Source: Panaeolus papilionaceus (lineage: Eukaryota; Basidiomycota; Agaricomycetes; Agaricales). From it: a DNA stretch of 64,000 bases. The notes beneath the pieces were generated by a model, which saw nothing but the letters and a program-made list of their open reading frames with translations, had not been told where the DNA came from and ran no database searches. Each line of letters begins with the position of its first letter. The stretch's first letter is position 1. Below, piece after piece: positions 39,410 to 49,790 of the stretch. The position numbers and the translations under genes are program-made. The stretch lies in the NCBI GenBank assembly GCA_015501605.1, contig JADNRZ010000023.1:248001-312000 (forward strand). The letters are read 5' to 3'.

Positions 39410-39414
39410 GCGCT
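39410..39414. repeat. Target-site duplication, left copy (GCGCT)
   Basis: GCGCT flanks the LTR on both sides (39410-39414 and 40008-40012). Removing the LTR and one copy rejoins codons for AARSADSSAKLY in frame. Confidence 0.85.
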
Positions 39415-40007
39415 TGTTACGGTAGCTCGACGGGCGCTTGCGGTTAAGGCCTTTGAGCTAAGTCGGGGTCGGTCGGAGAAGTCGGGTTCGATATTCTGTT
39501 TAGAATATAAGTTCAAGTTATCGTACTAAGAATGCCACTTCGAGAATCGCTCGATGGTATTGTCTTAGCAGAGAGCAAGTTAAGAAAGAAGCAGTAGAAG
39601 TTATCGTTCTATTGTAGTTAAAGAACTAGCTAAAGAACATGGGTATAGCTACTGGGTTTATATAGGTATTACAGGCGGTCTGTGCGCAAAAGGATATGAG
39701 TCCGTATGAGTAGAAGTAACGAGTCAAAGGGTGTATGACTAGTAAAGAGAGTCATAAGTAAGAAGAAAGAGTAAATATGAGTCGGGGATGAGTCGAACAG
39801 GAGTCAGAGGAAAGATGAGTCAAAGGTAGAACCGAGATAAGATAATGGTGGATCATGTGATGAAAGATAAGATAAGTGGTCACGTGACGAGAGATAAGAT
39901 AAGGTCACGTGGAGGAAAAGGAAAGAAAGTAAAGAAAAAAGGGTGAACGAGATATAAGTACATAGAGAGATGATAGTACACTAGTAGAAAGTGGAAAAGT
40001 CGTAACA
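39415..40007. mobile_element. Solo LTR (593 bp) inserted in GH10 pseudogene B
   Basis: Begins TGTTACG and ends CGTAACA, a 7-bp terminal inverted repeat with the TG...CA ends of LTR retrotransposons, and is flanked by a 5-bp duplication. No internal gag/pol sequence is present, so it is a solo LTR left by recombination. It holds many GAGTC words, a GGGTTTATATAGG TATA-like sequence near 39650, three GATAAGATAA repeats (39836-39845, 39866-39875, 39893-39902) and two CACGTG sites (39881-39886, 39906-39911). Orientation was not determined. Confidence 0.85.
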
Positions 40008-40012
40008 GCGCT
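40008..40012. repeat. Target-site duplication, right copy (GCGCT)
   Basis: Second copy of the 5-bp duplication that flanks the solo LTR. Confidence 0.85.
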
Positions 40013-40188
40013 CCTCGCGGCGCGGAAGGCAACATCGAGGAAGCTTTCTCCAAGTGTGCTAGAAAAAACTGACTTTCCTAATGTTCCGTCGTCATTGAAT
40101 ACCTCATCAACTACGTCCCATGCGTCTAAAAAAAAAGTTACACAGATGTATACCAAAATAAACGTGATGATTAATAATCTAGACATAC

Positions 40189-40190
40189 AG
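40189..40190 (-). other. 2-nt microexon (CT) in GH10 pseudogene B
   Basis: Flanked by introns of 62 nt (40191-40252) and 63 nt (40126-40188). It joins TT|CT|AC to give Phe-Tyr before AWDVVDE, directly after a 127-nt exon. Confidence 0.75.
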
Positions 40191-40470
40191 CTAATGAACT
40201 TATCTGTCAGCTCCTATACTTTGCAGGGATAAATTTAAAATTGAGGACTTACAATTGGCCTTTGAACCATCCGACCACATTGGAAACATGGGTATTGATA
40301 ATGGACGTCAACGTGTTCTTATCAAACCCTCCGCCAGATAGCCAGGATGGAACGGCACCGTACCATACCAAGGGTTGCCCTAAAAATGGGTGACAACTTT
40401 AAATTAAGCGCCTGTCACAGACAGTGAAATGGAATCACTTACCCCGAAGCATGATGCTATTCTGTTGCAC

Positions 40471-42078
40471 CCCTGCAGGGTGCCTGGTCCTCAAACTTGA
40501 AGATAGAACAACAAAACTGCACCGTACACATAAGATACCAATCGAAAAAGTGCATCATCGCGAACTTTGCTCTTGACAGATAATCCAAGTGCCAGTGGAC
40601 AAGGGTTTGATCCTCATATAACATTCCTATTGAGAAAGTTTGAAGGGATCATAACCTGCATAGATGGTTTGAGGGCCAACCGATTTATCCGGGTTTTCGC
40701 CGTGGGGCTGAAGTTGAAGCGAGGGGGTATGTACTGTCATCTCGACGGAGTCCTCTTAGTATTAGTATTATCAATGTTGGGTCTAAGTCATATTATTATC
40801 AGCAGCGAGCGGACTCCAATGTCGATTGAAGGTCCCAAGGCTGCTTCAAGACCTTTGAACCAGAGGTCGATGACATTCATAAATGATTTCAGCTTCCCAA
40901 CCAAGTAAATCACACCCCTATCAGAGCTAGTGCCCTCAAGGCTTCTCGACTTACAGCTCCTCGATTCCACTCACAAAATGCTACTATCATCTGAAGCAAT
41001 CCCGGACTTAGCATACTAAGTGCCGGCGCCATGTCAAGTTCTCCAGACTCCTAGACGATGGGTGCTCCGAGTCCCCAAAGGAAAATCCGATGATTAGCGA
41101 TTGTCAAGCTACGCACACACCCAAAGGGTCTAAAAAAGAGATGAAGCCCCTGCACAGCCTCAATATGAGAGAACTAGTACTCAGCTCACTTTATGGTGAG
41201 ATACAAGTCTGCACGGGGGGCTGGTGCAATTACTGAACAACATCAGCTCGCAGTGCATCATGGAGCTTACGAGAATGTCTGTCGTTTAATCGCACAACAT
41301 TCGAGTCGAGTTGAAGTGCTGCTACGAAGTCAATACAGTATCCCACCGTCACATGACACACGACTACACAATGACACAGTGAGGTAAAGATTGCACACTC
41401 GCACTGGTATACGTGAACGCACACTTATTATTATGCACACATTTTAGTCAATAGGTAGTAGAAAATGTACCTAGAAAAGCATGAGGCCATAGAATGTCTC
41501 CGCCAATTAATATCTATGAAACAATGAAAATATGATGTGTGAAAATGGTCCTTCACAAAAAATCTATTGGCATGCTGCGCAACAACAAGCAAGCGCACAT
41601 ATATGAAGCATATACCAAATTTTTCAGTTTAAGCAGGAGTATATGTATCCCAAAACTCAGAGTGAACAGACCAACGGTTCAATGTGTAGATCAAATATAA
41701 TACAATTTATTATTATGGGAGGACTATGATTGATGCGATCAACCATCGGTTCCAGCCCTATTTTGGCTGGTGTTTCACTCAGTGGGAATGCCATCAAATC
41801 GCATCTCACCACCTTTTCTTTATTTTCTCTTCATCCTCTTTGTTTTCTCCTTAGATATTTGGCATGGACATTATATGGACTTGTTACTACATGTAGATTT
41901 TTTTTTATGTACTTTCTCTATGTATTCACACTGTTATTTAATTTATGGATTTTTAGCGTGTCACATGACGGTGACATACTGTACGTAATATAATCGTGAG
42001 TACACATGTCATGTATATGAGTTACACGGAACACAGGTTATATAAAATTCGACAAATAGCGTGTACGAAAGTTTCAAA
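40471..42078. other. Intergenic region
   Basis: 1.6 kb without a supported gene. A minus frame at 40788-40970 (YLVGKLKSFMNVIDLWFKGL) looks protein-like but was not recognised and has no visible flanking exons. Confidence 0.4.
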
Positions 42079-42870
42079 TTAAACCAGATAGACGCCCATG
42101 GCCATTCCAAACAACACAACGCCAGCTGCAGCAATATTCGCACCGCTCAATCTCTTCGCACCGCCTTTAGGAAGAGTAGCAACTGGGGTGATGTCACCAG
42201 TATAAGTCGTCGGAAGAGTGTGAGTAAGTGTAGCCGCGACGGTTTCTCTATTAACCACAGTTGCAGTCAGATCAGGGTGGAGCCATTCATCAACACATAC
42301 AGCTTTCTTCTTGTCGCTGTCGGATGTGCACTCTTTTTCCAATCCGGTGAGCTGCCATGAATTCTTTGGATTGATCGAGCCGCTTAGGGTCGCATATCCG
42401 ATAGCAGGATCTACGAATTGTCGGTGGATGGTATCACCCTGCTCAACGGTATCTGATCGTAAGACAAGATAAAAATCGGAGCTTCGCGAGAGAGGGCAAA
42501 ACGTACATGTCACTGCAACGGGCTCTGAAAAGAGGGTTCTGGTTTCTGTAAGTCCATGAACGACCGTGAGCCTTTGAACGTTTTGTACCTCATATTCGGT
42601 CACCCCAGACTCAAGGGTACCAACAGCAGACCAAATAAGAGTTCCTGCACCCTCGACAGAGTAAACGGGAGTGGGAAAAGTTGAAGGCAAATCAGGAGGG
42701 AGTATGTTCACAGCATATATGGTGACGGCTGTGGTTTCTACTAAACTTGATAGTCAGCATTCTTCTCTCAGGAATGATATATTTACTATCGAGAACAAAC
42801 CCGTCTTCGCTGTGAAGAAGAGGACAACTGCTACGAGTCCTAGAAATGAAGTCAACGAAAGGCCCGTCAT
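42079..42870 (-). CDS. Secreted, probably GPI-anchored surface protein, family member 2
   Basis: Three exons. Exon 1 is a signal peptide, MTGLSLTSFLGLVAVVLFFT. The second begins VETTAVTIYAVNILPPD and contains GTLESGVTEYEVQ and TLFSEPVAVT; the third starts YTVEQGDTIHRQF, then a two-Cys segment LEKECTSDSDKKKAVCVDEW, a Thr-rich stretch with LPTTYTG, and a hydrophobic tail ANIAAAGVVLFGMAMGVYLV. Block order and intron positions match members 1 and 3. Frame intact. Function unknown; probably displayed on the cell surface. Confidence 0.7.
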
Positions 42871-43756
42871 TTCAAATACGGGGAACCCAGGCCGAAGTGC
42901 ATAGCATTGTGGACTTGAGTGGGTTTTATTCCTTCGAGTCGTGATTGCCAAGTAGGTGTAGGCCGCCAAGTAGTAGTTAAGTGGGGGATGTGAATGCCTG
43001 ACTTGCAGAGCGCAATACATATTCTCAGGTGCACAGCTTCGCTTCTCCGGTGATAGTAAGGCTGCTCGAAGCCTATGTAGCGTGCAGAAATATCAGTAGA
43101 ATGTTAGACAATGGGAAGGCGTCAGTGGGGAGGAAGGTGCGTGAAATCGAATTCCAACTCTTGCGCTGATGTCCATATATTCTTTATAACGTCCAAAGAT
43201 AACGAATAGGTAACCCATGACAGTTGAGTCAATCAGAAACCTAGGACGTGCATATACTCCTAAACCGACAAATGAGCGTGAATATTAGAGAAACGAGGCA
43301 TCCAAGGGCATTTAGTTTATGATACCGCAAACAGGGCGGAAGAAAAATATATTTGCTTGGCCAAACCTTCCAAAAGTAGTAGATTTAGTTGGTGTACAGC
43401 CTACGCGCGGAGAACCCGCAGCAAGACGGTCAAAGGCTCGCCAATATGCACAGCTTTCTGTCCAGAAAGGCTCCATCATCAGGGTCCCCCAATCAGGCCA
43501 TGTGGATATGACATCGTAGTTGTACCACGAAGACGGGAATTTGCATCCTTACTCTGACTTTGAACTCCTGGTACACGTGGTGAAGATACAGCAGCGATCC
43601 CCGCATCCGAGGTAGTGTTGACCTGTTTCTCTGTCATGTTTTGAAGCACGGTCGGATCGCCATTCGAAATCATTTAAAAGGGAAACCGGATATGCCACCA
43701 TCCACCCATCCGCATCAGCGCTAGCGAGCTCTTTCCCTTTGTTCTTTACGATCTTC
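42871..43756. other. Divergent upstream region of surface-protein members 2 and 3
   Basis: About 890 bp between divergent starts. No gene supported; the minus frame at 43549-43854 overlaps the signal peptide of member 3 antisense and has no motif. Confidence 0.5.
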
Positions 43757-44539
43757 ATGACCCGTTCGACATCGACCACCTTGTTCTTCGGCATCATCGC
43801 TGCAACGACCCTATCACTGGTCACCCACGCAAGTAAGACATTACCCCTATCCACAAATTTTTGCGTATATCTGAACCATCAACCCAGATGCTGCCGCAGT
43901 GACTTTGTACTATGTGGACCGCCCACGGGAAACCGTAACCCCGACAGACAATATATCCATAGAATTTGGAGCAACAGAATCGTATTTGGTGATTGGTCCT
44001 GCTCAAGAAACAGGCGTAACGAGATACGCCGTCGAACAGGTCGTCAGTCGCTTTGATCTCCACGGAAACGCGGATAATCCACCCCACTGTTATTTCGGAG
44101 CCATTGACAAGGACTTGTGAGTTTAGTCGTCGTTAAGCTTTCACGATCGTGGTTTGACCATGAATGGGTCGTAGGGGAATTGGAACAAGGTGCTTCTGTC
44201 CATAGAGAGCACTTGCCTGGACTTTATACAACCGCTGGTCCCGAAGGCCAGCCATACTGGCTTCAGGGTGTGAAGCAGGACTGTAAATTGGACTTGGAGA
44301 AGAAGCAGGGTGTCTGTGTTGACGAATACGAGCTCCCCGTAGCCACCGCCATTACGACTCAAGATTCATCGACAGTGTTTTCCACCTATACCACTAACGT
44401 CGGCGTTACGACCTATACTGGACCTCTTCTCCCTCTTGCCACAGTTACGACGGGTGCTGCGTCTGGGGTTGCTGCTTCCATGATGACAGTTGTTTCCGGT
44501 GTTGTAGCGATGACGGCGTTCCTTGCGGTTAAGCTTTAA
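43757..44539 (+). pseudogene. Surface-protein family member 3, frameshifted
   Basis: Signal peptide exon MTRSTSTTLFFGIIAATTLS, then after an intron AAVTLYYVDRPRETV and LVIGPAQETGVTRYAVEQVV. Relative to members 1 and 2 the frame must change between GNADNP and TVISEP: the run CCCC at 44082-44085 has one base too many. After the next intron the frame resumes ELEQGASVHREHL, VKQDCKLDLEKKQGVCVDE, TTYTG and the hydrophobic tail MMTVVSGVVAMTAFLAVKL. With the base as given, splicing at the conserved donor does not keep frame. It is either a young pseudogene or a homopolymer sequencing error, since everything after the slip is well conserved. Confidence 0.7.
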
Positions 44540-44961
44540 TTTCGTTTGATAGCTGATACCTAGACGTCCAATCGTGGCGCTAGTTATTCCTCTGTATAAT
44601 GTCTGTAACACAAACAGTTCGTTTATAATGAGCCAGAATACTGCGAAGATGCTTAGATATTTCCAAGCCGTGAAGCAGCTCTGGAATTGTAGTCAGCCAT
44701 AGTTTCTGATAAAAATGTCGAAAATGTCGAAAAAATTTGTTCTACTGTTCAAGTTTGCAGCAAACCTTTTTCGTTTGTATAAATATGAAAGACACTGCAA
44801 AGCAAAGCAAAGTCGATGATAACGAGATGACGGAGCAGAAGAAAGCTGGACTACTGACATCGGTTGGACTAAGGGGGTGATAAATTCCCACCCTGCTTTG
44901 GTCATCGTCACTGAGCCGACGACGTTCAGCATCGTCTTGAACCATCACCACCATCGACACT
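44540..44961. other. Intergenic region
   Basis: Terminator of surface-protein member 3 and promoter of the V-ATPase subunit gene; nothing else recognised. Confidence 0.5.
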
Positions 44962-45293
44962 ATGACCTCCGTCTTCCCTATCTGGCTCTATCTCGTCGTC
45001 ACCGCTGGCCTCATGACAGCGTCGGCACTATTTGTACCAAAGGGTCCCAACCAAGTGTAAGCAGCCGACCTCTGAAAGCGCTGCGGGGTACTGAACAATG
45101 GTTCTTGTGCTATAGGACAATCCGGACGGCACTTATGCTGACGTTTGCGTGCTGCTATCTACTATGGATGATCACATACATGGTCCAACTACACCCAATG
45201 ATTGGTGCGCATATATCTACTTGGACGACTGAGAAATGCAGAACTTATGGCTTTATTACAGCCCCAATACATGCACCCAAAGCAGAGCATTGA
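44962..45293 (+). CDS. VMA9: V-type proton ATPase subunit e
   Basis: Three exons (44962-45056, 45116-45204, 45262-45293) encode 71 residues, near the 73 of yeast Vma9. Two membrane helices: FPIWLYLVVTAGLMTASALF and MLTFACCYLLWMITYMV, with the family signature PKGPNQ between them and QLHPMIAP after the second. It is a membrane subunit of the Vo sector that acidifies vacuoles. The last intron (45205-45261, 57 nt) is in frame; reading through it would give a plausible but wrong C-terminus, and splicing gives the family's LHPxIAP. Confidence 0.88.
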
Positions 45294-45489
45294 GGATGTG
45301 TTACTCGCGCAGTATTTATACCAGGTACGTTGAGATTATAATTTCTACAGATAACATAATAACTAATGTGTATATAAAGTTTTCTTGTAGGCTATTTCCT
45401 GGACATTACATTGACAATACATAATACGACCATTTTACGAAAATATTGCTATATACGATCAAGTTACTCATAAGCTACTTGTGAACGGG
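45294..45489. other. Intergenic region (convergent ends)
   Basis: Short 3'-3' spacer; nothing recognised. Confidence 0.5.
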
Positions 45490-47334
45490 TCATGAAGTCG
45501 TAACACCGCTCTCATCTCCATCCCAGTCAGTCGCGGAGCCCAATCCATGGGCTTCCCATGGATTGTGTGGATTAATATTAGTGCCCCATTCTGGCCAGTC
45601 ATGTTTCTTGCTATCCTGATCTTCAACAGGTTCTCCCCAACCAGACGTTGTCGTCCCCCATCCAATAATTTTATCGCTTTCTTCATGCCCAGACAGCTCA
45701 TCATCACCATCAGTATCACCAGAAACATCACCCTCGCCACCTGCAGAGTCAAAGTCCGAATCGTCGTAGTAGCCATCGTAAGGCGCTTCGCCCGGTGTCC
45801 ACTCTGGCGGAACTTCATCCGACAACTCGTTCCACTGCTTCACAGGACTGCCAACACCCCCCGGGATCTCAATACTCCACATGCTCTGACCTTTCAGGAC
45901 ACCACCAACGTCGCGTTTCAGATTAAGGTCTGGGCTTTCTTCGATCGCCCTAACAAGCAACTCAATCCAACCTCCACACAAATCAGCAATCTCTCGCTCA
46001 AACCACATCTCCTCCACACGCATGAACGTCTCACGATACTCCTCCATCTTCCCCTTCACCCGCTGGGCAATGAACTCGAGGCTCTGGGGCTTCATAGCTG
46101 CTTCAGTCGCTTCATGGTGAAAGCTGGCGAGGAGTTTATGTGGTTCCGCCGTCAAATGTAGAGCTGCGATGGCTGCGCGTCCCTTTTCTTCTCTCCATTT
46201 GCTGTCGTCGTCTGAACGAGTGAACATGGCGACTTGAGAAGCACCCCCAAGCTCGGCGTCCCGACCCCAGAAGTCCTGCTGTTGGGCACGACCAATGGTG
46301 GTGTATTCGACTTTATAACCCCACTCCTTGGCTGACTCCTCGCACCAAGACGCGAACTCTTCGCGGGTCCACTCGAACTTGTGGTCGTCATGGCGGAAGA
46401 TGCGGTCTGTGCGGCCAGTGGGGTCAAGGAAGCCTTGGCGGGCTGAAGAGGGGGCATCCGGGGCGGTGAAGCGTGCGTTGAAGGTGTAGGACGGGGTGGT
46501 GACAAGGAAATATTTGGGGTGATAAACGCCGAGCAGCATGGCCGAGAACGCGGGGAAAACGTCACTTGGCAAATGTTCGATACTAAATCAGAGAATAAAG
46601 GAATGAGGCGATGACAAGTGGGGAGGGGGTGCAGAGATAGATACGAAAGGAAAGGAAGCGAAAGGAAGCAGCAATGGGGGTGCAAAAAAGTATAACGTGG
46701 TGTCAGATTTGGATGGCTCATGTGTGATGACAAGGTAGTTGGACATACACTTCTGTGCTCACAATACATTCGACATCGATAAACTCGTCGTTGATTGCTT
46801 GTAGTCCGCCTTTCCAGATTTTAGCCGTTAGATCTTCCCAGCGTTGAATGCTGGAATGGAAGAATCGGTGCCCGGGGCTGTTGGGGACCTCGTCCTCTTG
46901 TTTGGGCGGCTTTACAGACTCGATCGCGAATTGGAGGTCTTCGTCAGAGATGTCGAGCCCGTGGATCTCGGTCATGTGGAGGTTGGGTATCTCATCGTCG
47001 TTGTAAGATGGTGAGAGGATGGTGTCGTCAGTAGGTTGTGGCGATATCGGTGCTGGGGGAAGCACCGATGGAGGAGGTGGAGCGAGCCAAGGCGCTGGTT
47101 GTGCGAGAGTACATAGGAGTTGTCCTTCGCCGCATCCGACGTCGAGGACCTTTTGGGTTGATGATAGTCGATGAGCAAATTTTATTATAATCAAGAACGC
47201 GATCAGACGCCTACCTTGGATATTCCCTCTTTGCGGAGCATGTCGAGGATCCATATCCGTCGCTGGAGGAAGAGTTCAGGGTAGAAGTTGACCCTCAACT
47301 CCTCAGTGTTGCTGGGTTCTTGAATAGCTTCCAT
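45490..47334 (-). CDS. HEN1: HEN1 small-RNA 2'-O-methyltransferase with GW/WG tail
   Basis: Three exons (47215-47334, 46749-47149, 45490-46582) encode 537 residues. HEN1 methylates the 3'-termin 2'-OH of small RNAs, protecting them from decay. SAM-binding motif VLDVGCGEG (41-49); metal-site residues EVIEHL (173-178) and RHDDHKFEWTREEF (His238 and His241 region); substrate-side segment LVTTPSYTFNARF. The E-x-x-E-H plus H set of HEN1 is intact. It has only the catalytic domain, like bacterial and animal forms. The acidic C-terminus carries tryptophans in GWGTTTSGWGEP (481-492), DWPEWGTN and NPWEAHG, resembling Argonaute-binding GW/WG hooks. The second intron is 166 nt. The gene points to an active RNAi pathway in this fungus. 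Confidence 0.9.
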
Positions 47335-48142
47335 CGTTGTTCAATGTCGATGAGAAAATAGAGAAAAAGATACGTGTGTATCGATGAAGAGTGCAGAGAA
47401 CGAAGAGGTCGATGAGAAGGAGGAAGAGACTCGAACAATAACCAATTAGCAGACTTTTGGTTGAATAGGGAAGATTATCCGCACGGGTGCTTATATTTTT
47501 ATAACAAAACCCAAACCCTGCCCAGCCTCAAGGCGTCTTAATATTATGACAATTACTCATTGTTTTGTGAGCGAACATGAGGCCAAGTTTCTTCTTCTTG
47601 AACAACAACTAATGCCGTCAGGAGTCCTCATGGCTTTTGAGCGAGTAAAGTGTAAAATGCATATCGATGCGACACAGCACAGCACAACGCGTCCTTGAGG
47701 CATCAATTTAGTCCTTTCTTTATCAACCGTTTTGCAATCGAAACTCTTCGATCATCCTCCCTTTCGTCACAGCTGGTTTCCGGGCTCGGGGCTTGTGAGT
47801 CAATTGTGAGTGAAGCAGCGAAAAGCGAGGAGATACATCCGTTAAAAATAGCAGACTTTGTGGGGGGACGCACGTTCCTTTTTCTTCTGGTTCGCGCGGA
47901 TAGGAACTTGGCTTCGAACAATTCAAAACGCGAATTTTCAGGGAAGGTTGATGTCAAACATAGTCCCGACAGGATTGCGACCTCTACCTGATAATACAAG
48001 GCAACAAACCGGGGTTCGTCGACGCGTTCAAGGCAAATGGAGAACAGATTAGATTAAAAACACGGTGATTACGGGTCAACAAAAGTTTCACGAAATCGTC
48101 CATAACCGAACAAATGGAGGCAAAGAGGGACTTGTATGTTGT
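47335..48142. other. Intergenic region
   Basis: HEN1 promoter and 3' end of GH10 C. No gene recognised. Confidence 0.5.
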
Positions 48143-49790
48143 TTACTTCAATGTTCTCCCGACCCATGCCTCGGCAATGCCATTGTAGGCAGGCTTTCTA
48201 ACAAAGTTCTAGGCGCCGCGAGTCAGTTTCAGGACATTCGAAATTCAGGGTTTGCCATGCAACACGTCTAAACCCGTCGAGTGATGACTTACCTCATCCC
48301 AGGGGCAGGCTCCTCCTTCACCCGCGAATGCGCCAGGGACCCACGAGAACTGATCAGATAAATAAAATGAACGTCATCAGACATTGTGGGGATGCCTCGA
48401 GGGGGTGACTTTGGTTTACTACAATACACTTACCTTGTCGGTCCAGTCCCAAAGAGTCACACCAATGCAGCTTCGGACATTCCTGCAAGCAGTAATCACA
48501 GCGTTGTAATCCTTGGCTTGTTGTGCAAGAAGCGCAGGGCTCTCGGGAAGGTTCATACGAATATCGAGCTCCGTGATCGCGATTTCGATGCCCAATTTCG
48601 CAAAGTTCTCCATATTTTGCTGCATGGTCGTAGGTACTTCTCCGACGATGAGGTGGCTCTGAATGCCTACACCATCAATGGGTACGCCCTCGGACTTGAG
48701 CTGTTTGATGAGGTTGAACATTCCAGTAGACTTCGCGCCAGTACCCTCGATGTTGAAATCGTTGATCTGGAATGATGTTTCATAAGTAAAATGACACAGG
48801 CGTGCTGTCAAAGGTACTACGAACATAAAGCTTCGCGTGAGGGTCGGCAGCCCTGGCAGCTCGAAGTGCAGTCCTGATGTATTCCGTACCGGTGGTGTTG
48901 AAGAACACACTTTGGCGGAAAGTCCCATCGTCATTGAATGGCTCTGTGATGGTGTCAAGTCAGGTGCGAATCGCCGAGGAGAGTACGCAGTGCGTTTCAT
49001 TACCGTTGACGACATCCCAACTGACTATACGAGGGCAAGACATTGCAGAATTTGAGTACATATTATTGCAACCAACTTGAAGTGAGTCAACGTACAGCTG
49101 TGAAAACGATCGGGTGAGCACACGATGCACAAAACATTTTAATGAGTTTGCGGTAAACGACGGCTTACATTTTTCCCCTGTAGTGTCTGACAAGGGTGCT
49201 GCAGTGAGTTTCCACAATCGATAACAGGGTCTTCTTGTCGAAATTGCCGGCCTCGACCCAGTCGGGCAGCTGGCTATGCCAGACACAGTTATGCCCTAGT
49301 CAAATACGTCCGTGAGTGATTCGAGCTAGACGGAGCTACACGTCCTCGAAGCTCATCAACTCACCACGCATGAGTTGCCTGTGTTTTTCAGCCTGAGCGA
49401 CGATTTGGTCCCCTCCCGCGAACGTGAAATTGCCTCGAGATGGCTCGGTGGCGTCCTGCGTGCGGTGCAATGACAGTTAATAAAACATCGTGATAAGGAG
49501 TTGAGAAAGGCAAGTCCGTACCCATTTCATGCTGTTCGCCTGGGGATGAGGATAATGAGCCAGAGTTCAATACGAAGTTCAACTAATCAAGGAGCTCTTA
49601 CCGGTGTGAGTTGGTGAAAGTCTAGAGTGTTGCTCAGTTGTCTAATGTATGACCCATTAGTGAGCTCTCCGTTGTCGGTTGCAGTGCCAAAGTATATCTT
49701 GCCCGCAGCTTCAGCTAATATGGCAAGCTGTGCAAACGAGGCAGGAAGATATGCGCATAAAGCTGTGAAGAAAAGAGCGGATTTAACCAT
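48143..49790 (-). CDS. Secreted endo-1,4-beta-xylanase, GH10 (copy C)
   Basis: Signal peptide [20 protein letters not shown], then directly a GH10 barrel without CBM1: [12 protein letters not shown], an 18-nt exon coding [47 protein letters not shown] (acid/base Glu), [22 protein letters not shown] (nucleophile Glu), [14 protein letters not shown] and a last exon [15 protein letters not shown] ending GRTLK. Near the active site the exons are 49169-49295 (127 nt), 49096-49097 (2 nt) and 49004-49024 (21 nt). A TATAAGG on the minus strand at about 49863-49869 lies ~75 bp before the start. Tandem with copy D. Confidence 0.9.
49096..49097 (-). other. 2-nt microexon (CT) of GH10 C
   Basis: Flanked by two 71-nt introns (49098-49168 and 49025-49095), with TTTTCACAG before and GTACGT after. 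It joins AT|CT|TC to give Ile-Phe before SWDVVN. Confidence 0.75.

Larger units (their letters stand above)
38742..40470 (-). pseudogene. GH10 xylanase pseudogene (copy B), 5'-truncated and split by a solo LTR
   Basis: Exons recognisable on the minus strand: 40443-40470 (VQQNSIMLRG), 40253-40379 (127 nt; QPLVWYGAVPSWL to FKGQ), 40189-40190, 39388-40125 (interrupted by the LTR), 38979-39311 (333 nt, with AITELDVR nucleophile), 38860-38916 (57 nt, YSWVPSAFPGYG) and 38742-38795 (NYKQKPAFSG). The 333-, 127- and 57-nt lengths equal those of GH10 A. Defects: no signal peptide or the ~130 residues before LRG; WDVVNE has become WDVVDE; a 593-bp LTR lies in an exon; the C-terminus runs into a palindromic repeat and the stop is lost. 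One intron present in the paralogs after WDVVN is precisely absent. Confidence 0.85.

Noticed and set aside
40567..40650. Plus-strand DNPSASGQGFDP resembling an inverted GH10 N-terminus
   Set aside because: Match too short, with no signal peptide or flanking motifs.
43549..43854. 101-codon minus frame
   Set aside because: Overlaps the member 3 signal peptide antisense; no motif and no exon partners.
44877..44961. In-frame extension upstream of the V-ATPase subunit e start
   Set aside because: The family is 70-75 residues and begins at the first membrane helix; ATG 44962 gives 71.
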